A DNA stretch of 12,768 nucleotides from JBFKPQ01 sp041628225 (GCA_041628225.1 JBFKPQ010000062.1:1-12768); one strand, 5' to 3'; positions 1 through 6,925 are shown, numbered from the stretch's first letter. Program-made: numbers and translations. Notes: generated from the sequence alone by a model not told the origin.

Positions 1-48
1 AACGCCGTACTCAACGGCATTCCCGTCGAGGTGTCTGCCGCCGGCTAG
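1..48 (+). CDS. C-terminal tail of an unidentified protein (partial)
   Basis: The first bases read in frame 1 as NAVLNGIPVEVSAAG followed by TAG at 46-48. This is only 15 residues, so no family can be assigned. It is taken as a real gene end because the frame is open from the window edge and its stop shares a CTAG with the convergent DinB-like gene, an arrangement repeated at two other convergent gene ends in this window. Confidence 0.45.
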   Translation, partial: NAVLNGIPVEVSAAG

Positions 49-626
49 TGGCGGAACCGTTGGGCAGCGGCTTCGACCCGGTCGCGGTAGGCCGCCCACC
101 AGTCCGCATCCCCGTCGGGCAGGTTGTCGTTGCCTTCCAACAACCCGGCGGTGCCGTCGATGAGTTCACGCACGATGTCGGCGTGGCCGGCATGCCGGTG
201 CGTCTCGGTGGCGACGTGCACGAGGATCCGATGCAGCGTCGTCTCGGCCTTGTCGGGCGGCCACCACGGCACGCGACCGACCGAGTCGAGGTCGAGCGCG
301 TCGATGGTGGCGTCCGAATGGGCGGCGGCCCGCTCGTACAGGCCGACGACGTCGGCGCGCGACTCGTCGGGCGCTGCCCACATGTCGGCGTTGGCCTCGT
401 GGTCGGCCTCGAACCATGGCAACGATTCACCGTGGGGCCGCCCGAACGTGTCCCCGAAGTAGCCCAGCTCGACCGAGGCGAGGTGTTTGACGAGTCCGAG
501 CAGGTTGGTGCCGGTAGGTACCAGCGGGCGGCGCACGTCGTATTCGGCCAGGCCGTCGAGCTTCCACAGCACGGCCTCTCGGCCGGCCTTCAGGTAGCGG
601 TGCAGCGTTGCTTTCGGAGCGTCCAT
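45..626 (-). CDS. DinB/DUF664-family protein
   Basis: This 193-residue protein has the pattern of the DinB-like four-helix-bundle superfamily (DUF664 / mycothiol-dependent enzyme relatives). An N-terminal helix is followed by LVKHLASVE with H48, and a C-terminal segment (residues 131-153) contains H137, H145 and H148 in a HRHAGHADIVREL context typical of DUF664. Family members usually bind a divalent metal through three histidines, and some act as thiol-dependent transferases or isomerases. The substrate here is unknown. Length is normal for the family. The ATG at 626 is the natural start. No clear Shine-Dalgarno precedes it, and only a weak TATCCG (640-645, reverse) lies upstream. The gene is divergent from the VOC gene with a 29-bp gap, and its TAG stop overlaps the stop of the preceding forward gene. 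Confidence 0.85.
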   Translation of the reverse strand: MDAPKATLHRYLKAGREAVLWKLDGLAEYDVRRPLVPTGTNLLGLVKHLASVELGYFGDTFGRPHGESLPWFEADHEANADMWAAPDESRADVVGLYERAAAHSDATIDALDLDSVGRVPWWPPDKAETTLHRILVHVATETHRHAGHADIVRELIDGTAGLLEGNDNLPDGDADWWAAYRDRVEAAAQRFRH

Positions 627-643
627 GCGCAGAGTCTCGCGGA

Positions 644-655
644 TAGGCTGCCGGC
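644..655 (+). promoter_or_regulatory. Putative leaderless -10 element for the VOC gene
   Basis: TAGGCT at 644-649 is followed by 6 nt (GCCGGC) and then the ATG at 656. No Shine-Dalgarno is visible, so transcription would begin at or next to the start codon. No good -35 is seen. The same geometry recurs at four other genes in this window. Confidence 0.5.
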
Positions 656-1027
656 ATGAAGATCAACCATCAGGTCGTCGTGTTCGACGCCGCCGACCTC
701 GACTCCGAAAGCGCCTTCTGGGCAGGGGTCCTCGATGGCGTCGTCGACGCCGAAGACGACTGGCATATGGTGCTCGTCGACGGGGCAGCCAAGATCGGCG
801 TGCAGCTCGCTCCGGACCACCAACCGCCCGACTGGCCGGATGGCAGCCCCCAGCAGATCCACCTGGACCTGTGGGTGGACGACTTCGAGGAGGCCCACGC
901 CAAGATCATGGCGCTCGGTGCCCGCGTGCTCCAGGAGGCCCACGGCTCGGACGGGCCCGACGACTTCCAGGTGTACGCCGACCCGGCCGGGCATCCCTTC
1001 TGCCTCTGCTGGATCAAGCGGGACTGA
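656..1027 (+). CDS. VOC (glyoxalase-like) family protein
   Basis: This 123-residue protein has one vicinal-oxygen-chelate module pair of the Glyoxalase_6 type. It starts MKINHQVVVFDAADLDSESAFWAGVLDG (residues 1-28 region), the usual first beta-strand and FW.GVL helix. The second half has IHLDLWVDD (H69) and ends with the DPAGHPFCLC strand. VOC proteins bind metals and catalyse isomerisations, dioxygenations or drug sequestration; the specific reaction cannot be read from sequence. H69 and the late acidic and polar residues are candidate metal ligands. The ATG at 656 fits both the family's N-terminus and a -10 element 6 nt upstream. It is convergent with the ATPase/TPR gene, 52 bp away. Confidence 0.87.
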   Translation: MKINHQVVVFDAADLDSESAFWAGVLDGVVDAEDDWHMVLVDGAAKIGVQLAPDHQPPDWPDGSPQQIHLDLWVDDFEEAHAKIMALGARVLQEAHGSDGPDDFQVYADPAGHPFCLCWIKRD

Positions 1028-1085
1028 GTCAGCCCCGTTCGGCCTTGCGAACCTGACGTGCAGCCTGCTGACGGCCTGGTCAGGT
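1028..1085. terminator. Inverted-repeat region between convergent genes, possible bidirectional terminator
   Basis: The 52-bp gap between two convergent genes contains two inverted repeats. ACCTGAC (1051-1057) pairs with GTCAGGT (1079-1085), and GTCAGC (1028-1033) pairs with GCTGAC (1067-1072). The two pairings partly exclude each other and there is no T-tract, so intrinsic termination is uncertain. A weak bidirectional terminator is a reasonable reading. Confidence 0.25.
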
Positions 1086-3227
1086 CGGCTGGCTAGCCCT
1101 GGCGAGGCGGACCGCATCGCCCACCGACAAGCGACGACCATCGGCGAGCGCCCGTTCAACCTCGTCGGGGTTGAGCGCCGCCTTGGCCCGGTCGAGGTAC
1201 TCGCCCCCGTCGGGTACTTCGAGGTAGGCGTTGACGATGCCCTCCTCACCAACGAACAACTCCGCCGCCGCCGAGATCTCCAACGCCCTCGCGAAGTGTT
1301 CGTCAGCGACATCGACCGACGCCAGCCCGATGAGCGCCATGCCGATACCCCGCACACTGGCAAGGTCCTGATAGGCGACGACTGCATCGAGGAAACGGGT
1401 CCGGGCCGTGGCGATATTGCCTTGCTTGACGTAGATCCAAGCCATTTCACCGAGAATGCGGGCCTCTTCGGCCCGGTCACCAATACTTTCATACGCCGCC
1501 AGTGACTGCTCGTACAAGCCGAGCGACCGTTCTAGATCGCCCGACAGTCCGGCGATGAGTGCCAGGCCGCCTTGAGAGATGCCCGCGCCTTCGTGGTCGC
1601 CGATCCGCTGCTGGATGTCCAGCGCCTCGGTGAACTGTGTCGTGGCGCCAGCCAAATCCCCTCCGGTGGCCGAAACCGCTCCCGCAAACGCCAGGGAAAA
1701 CCCTCGGGCCCAGACGCTGCTCCGGGCTGCCGCCGCGAGAGCCGTCTCCGACCATCGGGCCGCCTCTGGAAGGTTGAGCTGCAAATGCCCCACCATCAGG
1801 CTAAAAGCCGCGATGGCTTCCTCGCGTGCTGCGCCAATTTCCAATGCCAGTCGGTGAGCTTCGCTCCACGATGCGACGGATTCGGGGAATTGACCGAGCG
1901 TCCAATAGGCCAGGCCGAGGGTGATCTGGGTATTCACGACCCCGATGGATTCGGAAGCTTCGGCAAGTGCGAGCAACTCGACGGCGTACTGGCGGGCGCT
2001 GAGATGTTTGCCGCGGACATGCCAGAACATCCACAGGTCGCCGCAGATCTGCATGGCCAGCTCGGCGGCGGCGGCGTCTCCGGCCTTAGCGCGGCCAACG
2101 AGATGATCGAGGGCCATGGTGATGTTGGTGTCCTCGTCGACTCCCTGCCGAATCGCCGCAACCTGATCGCCGCCTTCGATTCCGTCGCGAATCCTTTTCG
2201 TGACATCGTGGATGTAGACGGCGTACTTCGCTTGGATCTCGTCTGCTTCGCCGGACGTCGCCAACTGTTCGCCAGCGAACTCCCAGATGGTCTGCAGCAT
2301 CCCAAACCGGTCGCCTGAAGCCTGAATGAGAGCGTGATCGACGAGGCCCTCGAGCGCATCAAGCGACAACCGATCATCGGAACAGACGGCTTCGATTCCG
2401 TCGATGGTCGCGCCACCAGCAAACACCGACAGCCGACGGAACAGCCGCTGCTCTTCAGCCGAGAGTTGCTGGTGGCTCCAGTCGATGGTGGCCCTCAAAG
2501 CCTGGTGGCGACCTGGCCGGTCCCGGCCACCAGAGGTGAGGATGTCGAGAGCGGTGCCGAGCCGATCCAACAGCGCTCGGGGCGACAGCAGACGAACCCT
2601 GGTTGCGGCCAATTCGATTGCGAGGGGGAGGCCGTCAAGGCGGCGGCAAATCGCCGCAACATGCGCGACGTCTTCTTCGGTCAGTTCGTAACCCGGTTTC
2701 GCCCGGCGAGCCGCGGCCGCGAACAACGCCACCGCGGGCGAGCCCCATGCGGCCGGACCGTCGTCGTCGTCCGCTAGACCAAGGGGGGAAAGCGGATACT
2801 CCTGCTCGGCCGAGATGTGGAGCGGACCCCGACTCGTCACCAAGAACGTGAGTTGTGAACAGGCATTGAGCAGGTCGGCAAGGCCGGGTGCTGCGGCGAT
2901 GACCTGTTCCATATTGTCGAGCGCCACCAGGGCCAGACTGTCACCGATCAGCGCCGCAATACCGTCGGCGAGCGACCGGCCTTCTGCCTCTTTGACATCT
3001 AGTGCCTCGGCGATAGCCGGGATCACACCGTCCGGGTCGGTCACAGCCGACAGGTCGACGAAGGCGACGCCATCGAGGAAGTCTGCCCGCAGACGATGAC
3101 ACAGCTCCCGAGCAATCGCCGTCTTGCCCACCCCGCCCGGACCAGTGACGGTCACGGCCCGGTACTCGCCGAGCAGGTCTTTCAAGCGTTCGAGGTCGCC
3201 ATTGCGGCCGATCAGGTTGGCCGCCAC
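1080..3227 (-). CDS. NB-ARC/STAND ATPase with TPR repeats (C-terminal part of a cyclase-ATPase regulator)
   Basis: The open frame encodes 715 residues. Residues 1-20 (ANLIGRNGDLERL) are the usual lead-in to an NB-ARC-type NTPase. Walker A is GPGGVGKT (29-36), Walker B is LALVALDN (D104), TSRGPL (131-136) is the sensor region, and GLPLAIELAA is the GxP motif; a winged-helix-like region with RLSVFAGGATIDG follows. From about residue 380 to the C-terminus there are alpha-helical TPR-like repeats (for example AYWTLGQFPESVASWSEAHR and ALIAGLSGDLERSLGLYEQS). Such STAND proteins switch between ADP- and ATP-bound states after ligand sensing by the TPRs. The family normally continues an N-terminal cyclase domain, and that domain lies immediately upstream in another frame. 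The GTG at 3227 is simply the first start codon in this frame and has no Shine-Dalgarno; the frame is closed by TGA at 3259-3261. I read 1080-3813 as one gene interrupted by a frameshift. Confidence 0.8.
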   Translation of the reverse strand: MAANLIGRNGDLERLKDLLGEYRAVTVTGPGGVGKTAIARELCHRLRADFLDGVAFVDLSAVTDPDGVIPAIAEALDVKEAEGRSLADGIAALIGDSLALVALDNMEQVIAAAPGLADLLNACSQLTFLVTSRGPLHISAEQEYPLSPLGLADDDDGPAAWGSPAVALFAAAARRAKPGYELTEEDVAHVAAICRRLDGLPLAIELAATRVRLLSPRALLDRLGTALDILTSGGRDRPGRHQALRATIDWSHQQLSAEEQRLFRRLSVFAGGATIDGIEAVCSDDRLSLDALEGLVDHALIQASGDRFGMLQTIWEFAGEQLATSGEADEIQAKYAVYIHDVTKRIRDGIEGGDQVAAIRQGVDEDTNITMALDHLVGRAKAGDAAAAELAMQICGDLWMFWHVRGKHLSARQYAVELLALAEASESIGVVNTQITLGLAYWTLGQFPESVASWSEAHRLALEIGAAREEAIAAFSLMVGHLQLNLPEAARWSETALAAAARSSVWARGFSLAFAGAVSATGGDLAGATTQFTEALDIQQRIGDHEGAGISQGGLALIAGLSGDLERSLGLYEQSLAAYESIGDRAEEARILGEMAWIYVKQGNIATARTRFLDAVVAYQDLASVRGIGMALIGLASVDVADEHFARALEISAAAELFVGEEGIVNAYLEVPDGGEYLDRAKAALNPDEVERALADGRRLSVGDAVRLARASQPT

Positions 3228-3813
3228 GCTCGGGAACCGTGCCCGGAAAGCGGGCGATCAGATCGCCTTTGCCGGCCAGATGATCCGAATCTGGAACCAC
3301 CAGCGCGTCATCGGCGATGGCGTACAGAGCGAAGGGCCGGCCGACGTTCTTGAACCTGACCTTGCCGAGGTCGACAAAGCTGAGAGCGGGTTGGTTCTTG
3401 ACCTGATCGTGGACGGCATCGCTGATCACCACCGACCCAGGAGTGGCGAACGATTCGACCCGTGACGCAATGTTCACGGCATCGCCGAGTAACCCGGTTG
3501 GCTCCTTCATTACGTTGCCGACATGGATACCGATGCGAACGTCAACCGCTGGTTCCTGCCGCAGGTCCGTCTGGATGCCCACGGCACAGGCAATGGCATC
3601 GACCGTGTTCGGAAATCTGCTGAGCGCCCCGTCGCCGAACCATTGCACAACCTCGCCGCCAACCGCATCGTGATGTCGTTCCATTGCGGTCGTCCAACGG
3701 GTCCGGTTCTCAAGGCCTGTGCGCTCGTCGTGCTGCATGAGCGCGGTGAAACCAACCATGTCCGTGAACATGACGGCGGCGAGCTCCCATTTCGTTGCTT
3801 CCGGTATTGGCAA
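2941..3813 (-). CDS. Class III adenylate/guanylate cyclase domain protein (N-terminal part, frameshifted)
   Basis: A class III nucleotide cyclase domain occupies residues 11 to about 165. Numbering is from the TTG at 3813. Metal-binding aspartates are D18 (MFTDMVGFT) and D61 (FGDG). The transition-state residues N114 and R118 are present in GDAVNIASR. The positions that normally hold the substrate-choosing Lys and Asp are Q57 and G107. The domain ends with VRFKNVGRPFALYAI, typical of the class. After about residue 190 the frame no longer resembles protein, becoming Arg-rich out-of-frame reading of the NB-ARC region down to 2941; the true continuation is in the next frame. The start chosen is TTG at 3813, with GGAGG (3819-3823) 5 nt upstream and a TAGCGT -10 at 3846-3851. 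An upstream TTG at 3918 in the same frame has no ribosome site. The likely product of an intact gene would be a cytosolic cyclase-ATPase-TPR signalling protein of roughly 910 residues. Confidence 0.75.
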   Translation of the reverse strand: MPIPEATKWELAAVMFTDMVGFTALMQHDERTGLENRTRWTTAMERHHDAVGGEVVQWFGDGALSRFPNTVDAIACAVGIQTDLRQEPAVDVRIGIHVGNVMKEPTGLLGDAVNIASRVESFATPGSVVISDAVHDQVKNQPALSFVDLGKVRFKNVGRPFALYAIADDALVVPDSDHLAGKGDLIARFPGTVPERGGQPDRPQWRPRTLERPARRVPGRDRHWSGRGGQDGDCSGAVSSSAGRLPRWRRLRRPVGCDRPGRCDPGYRRGTRCQRGRRPVARRRYCGADR

Positions 3814-3851
3814 CCCTGCCTCCGCAGTAGGACTGTGGTTGCGCAACGCTA
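3814..3851 (-). promoter_or_regulatory. Promoter and ribosome site of the cyclase gene
   Basis: On the reverse strand TAGCGT (3846-3851) acts as a -10 candidate. A start of transcription about 7 nt later leaves a leader of about 25 nt carrying GGAGG (3819-3823), 5 nt before the TTG at 3813. This arrangement is the reason for preferring the TTG at 3813 over the in-frame TTG at 3918. No -35 match to TTGACA was found. Confidence 0.4.
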
Positions 3852-4112
3852 CAACTTCGCGCTTCGATGCGTACCGGCTCCAGCCAGGTAACGAGCGCAG
3901 GGGAGGTGTTTGCCCCAAGCCGAGGCCAGTGAGCAGTTCGGCCTTCAGACGCTCGTGTCCATCGTTATTGAACCAATGCCAAGCGAAGCGGTGATCCGAA
4001 AGCCGTCGCCCAGGCCCATTCCTACGAGATCACACCAGGCACCGGCCCTTCCCGAACCGGACGACGCCTCAATGCGTACGGTTGGAAGACGTCGAATCTG
4101 TAGGGGAACTCC
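3852..4112. other. Intergenic region between divergent cyclase and secreted-protein genes
   Basis: This stretch lies upstream of both divergent genes. Short open frames cross it on both strands but have no recognisable protein character. No tRNA, strong hairpin or repeat was seen. On the forward strand TACGGT (4077-4082) is a possible -10, and GGGGA (4103-4107) sits 5 nt before the ATG at 4113 as a ribosome site for the beta-propeller gene. Confidence 0.4.
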
Positions 4113-5021
4113 ATGCGCCGTACCACCACCCTGTTCGCGGCACTGCTGCTCAGCCTCAGCGTTGCCGCACCTGCCACCGCCGACACCTTCCCCGAGGTCA
4201 TCGACCTTCCCGGAGGCTTCTTTCCCGAGGGCATCGCCGTCGGGGACGGCCACACCGCCTACGTCGGGTCCCTGATCGACGGGGCCATCTGGAAGGGCGA
4301 CCTGCGGACCGGCGAGGGCGACATCCTGGTGCCGGGCGTTCCCGGACGCCTCGCGGTGGGCATGGACTACGACGAATCGACCGGCTATCTGTACGTGGCC
4401 GGCGGACCGGGCGGCAACGCCTACATCTACGACGGCGCCACCGGAGCGACCATCGACATCATCGATCTGACTCCGTTCGGGTTCGTCAACGACGTGATCG
4501 TCACCGGCGACGCCGCCTACTTCACCGATTCATTCGCGCCGCAGTACTACGTCGTGCCGCTCACGCCGGCCGGCGACGCCGCCGGGCCCCCGCACACGGT
4601 GGCGTTGGGCGGCGACTTCCAGTTCCAGCCCGGTCAGTTCAACGCCAACGGCATCGAAGCGACCCCGTCCGGCCAGACACTCATCCAGGTGAACAGCTTC
4701 TTCGGTGAGCTGTACACGTTGAGCCCGGGTAGCGGTGACGCAAGCCTCATCGACCTCGGCGGCGCGGTCGTCAACGGCGACGGGTTGCTGCTCGCCGGTC
4801 ACACCCTGTACGCCGTCGAGGGCGGCAAGAACCAGATCACCGAAATCGCCTTGGCGCCCGGCTTCGGATCGGGTGCGGTCGTGGACGTCCACACCAGTCC
4901 TGCCTACGACGTGCCCACGACGGCGGCCCGGTTCGGGTCGGGCATCTATGCGGTGAACGCCAAGTTCGGCACACCGCCGCTGCCCACGACGCCGTATGAG
5001 ATCGTGCGGATCAACCGCTGA
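4113..5021 (+). CDS. Secreted SMP-30/NHL-like beta-propeller protein
   Basis: This 302-residue protein has a clear Sec signal peptide: RR at 2-3, a hydrophobic core LFAALLLSLSVAA, and a likely cut after ATA at residue 23. The mature part is made of repeating beta-strand blades with G-D-rich turns. Examples are FPEGIAVGDGHTAYVGS (about 36-52), LAVGMDYDESTGYLYVAGG (80-98), NDVIVTGDAAYFTDS (about 127-141) and a late blade GDGLLLAGHTLYAVEGG. This resembles SMP-30/gluconolactonase-like or NHL six-bladed propellers; many actinobacterial relatives are labelled 'superoxide dismutase' in databases by error transfer. No catalytic assignment is possible. It is probably exported and may bind a ligand or sugar. 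Start: ATG at 4113 with GGGGA 5 nt upstream. The stop lies 3 bp from the stop of the convergent ligase gene. Confidence 0.8.
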   Translation: MRRTTTLFAALLLSLSVAAPATADTFPEVIDLPGGFFPEGIAVGDGHTAYVGSLIDGAIWKGDLRTGEGDILVPGVPGRLAVGMDYDESTGYLYVAGGPGGNAYIYDGATGATIDIIDLTPFGFVNDVIVTGDAAYFTDSFAPQYYVVPLTPAGDAAGPPHTVALGGDFQFQPGQFNANGIEATPSGQTLIQVNSFFGELYTLSPGSGDASLIDLGGAVVNGDGLLLAGHTLYAVEGGKNQITEIALAPGFGSGAVVDVHTSPAYDVPTTAARFGSGIYAVNAKFGTPPLPTTPYEIVRINR

Positions 5022-5024
5022 GGC

Positions 5025-6548
5025 TCAGGATCCCTGGGCCGCCGCTTCCTCGGTGAGCACGGCGACTACCTCGTCGTAGCGTTCCTGCGCTTCGGCTGGT
5101 GAGTCGCCGACGCTCGTCACGCCGAGCTGCCCGTGCGCCGGGAGGGCGCTGAGCATGTGGAACACCGACCCCATCTGGCGGGCCTGGTCGAAGAGCAGGC
5201 CGCGCATGAGGGCGGTGTCGAGCAGGGAGGCGGGAGTGAACGCCCGCAATCCGGGCACTTCGACGTGGTCGGACGCCACGTAGTACTTGGCTCGCCCGCT
5301 CGGCGCGGTGAACGTGGCCGTGGCCGCGTCATACGTGCCGTCGGTGAGGAACTGGAGCGTCAGGTACGGGTGGGTGGTGCCGCCCTTGCGGAGGTTCAGC
5401 TCGATGGCGTGCGCCTCCCAAGCGCCTCCGGCCGTTCGGGACACGACGAAGTCGAGAGCGAACCGGCCGATCACACCCCGATTGGCCAGCAGATCGGCCA
5501 CCTTCACGGCGTCTTCGGTGATCGTCACGGCATACCCGGGATCGGCCGGGAACTGCGAGCCGAGAAACACCTGGCCGCTGTCGCCGCCGAGGACCTGGTC
5601 GTGCGTGGAGAGCACCTCGACGGTGCCGAGCGGCGTGATACGCAACTGCACACTCGGGCTGCGGATCTCGTCGGCATCCACGAGCTCCTCTACGATGCCG
5701 CCTTCGTGTTCGAAGTTGGCGAAGAACCGGTCGAGCGTCCCGGCCACGGTCTCGACGTGCATCTCACCGACCCGGCGCTGCAGTTCGGCGAGCTCGGTGT
5801 CGGATCCCGACGGGGGCAGGCCCTCGAGGTGGAGCGTGGCGTTTCCGAAGCCCGACACGCCTTCGTTGCATTTGACGACCACGGCTGCCAGGTCCGGTCG
5901 CTCTCGGCGCAGGTCGGCGATGGCGTTCACGACGTCGTCGCGGGTACGGAGATTCTCCCGGCCGGCCGGATGCGAGATGCCGGCTTCGGCGAACAGTTCC
6001 CGTCCGGCGGTCTTGGTGCCCAGCCAGGCGTCCTTCGGGTCGGCGCCGTACATCGGGATGCCGAGCCGCATCGCCAGTTCCCGGTCGGCCCACGTCGTCA
6101 TGAACGGCACGAGATGGGCTCGGTTTGGGTCGGGGATCAGCGAGCGGATCTCGTCGATGAGGCGCGGCCGGTCGAGGATCTTGCGGGTGAGAGGCCGAAA
6201 CGCCGCCTCCATCGGCGAGACGAGGTGGAGGCGTTTGCGGGCGTGGCTCGAGATGACGCCGGGCATGAGGTCGAAGTAGTAGTCGACGATGTCGGGATGG
6301 ATCGCTTGGCCGCTCACGTAGATCATCCGCGCCCGCGGCTGCCGCAAGAGCAGCAACAAGAACAGGTAGCGCTCTTCGTAGGCTTGCAGCACGTCGGCGG
6401 GGAGTTCGACGTCGATGTCGGCATTCGGGACCACGACGATGGTCTGCTCGTCGGTGTTGAGCTTCTCGATCGACGTCCACAACGGGACGAGCTTCGCCTG
6501 GAGGGCGTCGTAGGCGGCCTGGTCGTGGACATCGAACGCGTCGGACAT
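5025..6548 (-). CDS. PGM1-related ATP-grasp peptide/carboxylate-amine ligase
   Basis: This 507-residue protein matches the PGM1-type ATP-grasp family, named after the pheganomycin peptide ligase. Residues 1 to about 165 form the pre-ATP-grasp domain (IVVVPNADIDVELPADVLQ; YEERYLFLLLLLRQPRARM). The ATP-grasp core follows: AWLGTKTAGRELFAEAGI (174-191), the nucleotide-binding strand VVVKCNEGVSGFGNATL (223-239, K226), EELVDADEIRSPSVQLRI (287-304), and the metal-binding pair D366 (GRFALDFVV) and E383/N385 (EAHAIELNLRKGGTTHP). The C-terminal 'PGM1_C' part runs from about 420 to 495. Family members join a carboxylate to an amine with ATP hydrolysis via acyl-phosphate. The substrate is unknown, and no peptide precursor or other biosynthetic gene is adjacent. 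The ATG at 6548 is preceded by TAGCTT plus 7 nt, a leaderless arrangement, and the TAG of that hexamer is the stop codon of the upstream membrane-protein gene. Confidence 0.85.
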   Translation of the reverse strand: MSDAFDVHDQAAYDALQAKLVPLWTSIEKLNTDEQTIVVVPNADIDVELPADVLQAYEERYLFLLLLLRQPRARMIYVSGQAIHPDIVDYYFDLMPGVISSHARKRLHLVSPMEAAFRPLTRKILDRPRLIDEIRSLIPDPNRAHLVPFMTTWADRELAMRLGIPMYGADPKDAWLGTKTAGRELFAEAGISHPAGRENLRTRDDVVNAIADLRRERPDLAAVVVKCNEGVSGFGNATLHLEGLPPSGSDTELAELQRRVGEMHVETVAGTLDRFFANFEHEGGIVEELVDADEIRSPSVQLRITPLGTVEVLSTHDQVLGGDSGQVFLGSQFPADPGYAVTITEDAVKVADLLANRGVIGRFALDFVVSRTAGGAWEAHAIELNLRKGGTTHPYLTLQFLTDGTYDAATATFTAPSGRAKYYVASDHVEVPGLRAFTPASLLDTALMRGLLFDQARQMGSVFHMLSALPAHGQLGVTSVGDSPAEAQERYDEVVAVLTEEAAAQGS

Positions 6549-6561
6549 GGCGCCGAAGCTA
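6549..6561 (-). promoter_or_regulatory. -10 element of the ATP-grasp gene overlapping an upstream stop codon
   Basis: Reading the reverse strand, TAGCTT occupies 6561-6556, then 7 nt (CGGCGCC), then the ATG at 6548. The first three bases are also the TAG stop (6559-6561) of the membrane-protein gene. No Shine-Dalgarno is present. Confidence 0.45.
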
Positions 6562-6894
6562 CCCAGCGGCGAGCACCCTCCGCCGCCACATCACCAGAGC
6601 GGCTCCGAGTACGAGCACTCCGACGATCGCCGGCACGTTGCCGAACCAGATGGCCGGGATGAGGCCGGCGACCGTCAACGTGGGCGCGTACCAGGCCCAG
6701 AGCGGGTGGATGAAGCTCACGAACGTCCACACCAGCAGGCTGCCGATGTAGGCGAAGGCGAGGTCGGCCGAGGGCCCGGTAGGCGTGTCGGTCATGTTGG
6801 TCACGAACACGTAACCGACGAGCGCGATGCCCGCTATGCGCATCAACCATATGACGGCCTTGACGGATCGAGAGTCGTGCGGCGGTGTGGTCAT
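6559..6894 (-). CDS. Small integral membrane protein
   Basis: I do not recognise this 111-residue protein. It has a polar N-terminus (MTTPPHDSRSVK) and about four hydrophobic segments: roughly 13-32, 45-65, 69-85 and 87-103. It ends with a positively charged WRRRVLAAG tail, predicting a four-helix inner-membrane protein with a cytoplasmic C-terminus by the positive-inside rule. No catalytic motif is visible. It lies immediately upstream of the ATP-grasp ligase on the same strand with a 10-bp gap, so the two could share a transcript even though the ligase appears to have its own promoter. Its start (ATG at 6894) is 7 nt after TAGCGT and has no ribosome site. The divergent hydrolase gene begins 31 bp away. 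Confidence 0.75.
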   Translation of the reverse strand: MTTPPHDSRSVKAVIWLMRIAGIALVGYVFVTNMTDTPTGPSADLAFAYIGSLLVWTFVSFIHPLWAWYAPTLTVAGLIPAIWFGNVPAIVGVLVLGAALVMWRRRVLAAG

Positions 6895-6907
6895 CGGCGC
6901 AACGCTA
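6895..6907 (-). promoter_or_regulatory. Leaderless -10 element of the membrane-protein gene
   Basis: On the reverse strand TAGCGT (6902-6907) is followed by 7 nt (TGCGCCG) and the ATG at 6894. It is one half of a back-to-back promoter pair in a 31-bp divergent gap. Confidence 0.5.
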
Positions 6908-6913
6908 CCCGGC

Positions 6914-6925
6914 TACCGTGCCTGC
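6914..6925 (+). promoter_or_regulatory. Leaderless -10 element of the hydrolase gene
   Basis: TACCGT at 6914-6919 is followed by 6 nt (GCCTGC) and the GTG at 6926. It supports that GTG as the start and lies only 6 bp from the opposing -10 element of the membrane-protein gene. Confidence 0.5.

Noticed and set aside
735..1505. 256-codon forward frame crossing from the VOC gene into the ATPase gene
   Set aside because: It is out of frame with VOC and antisense to the TPR region, with no family signature; both underlying genes explain the DNA.
1572..2318. 248-codon forward frame antisense to the TPR region
   Set aside because: No domain character; an expected by-product of high-GC codon usage on the opposite strand.
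2941..3226. C-terminal part of the cyclase frame as a genuine extra domain
   Set aside because: Arg/Gly-rich text is the shifted reading of the Walker A region; the other frame gives GPGGVGKT.
5133..6662. 509-codon forward open frame antisense to the ATP-grasp gene, plus another at 5287-6279
   Set aside because: Codon structure mirrors the reverse ligase gene, residues are His/Arg/Val-rich without domains, and the ligase on the other strand has clear motifs.
4113..6894. A natural-product gene cluster around the ATP-grasp ligase
   Set aside because: No precursor, carrier, synthetase, transporter or regulator specific to such a cluster was seen in the neighbouring genes.
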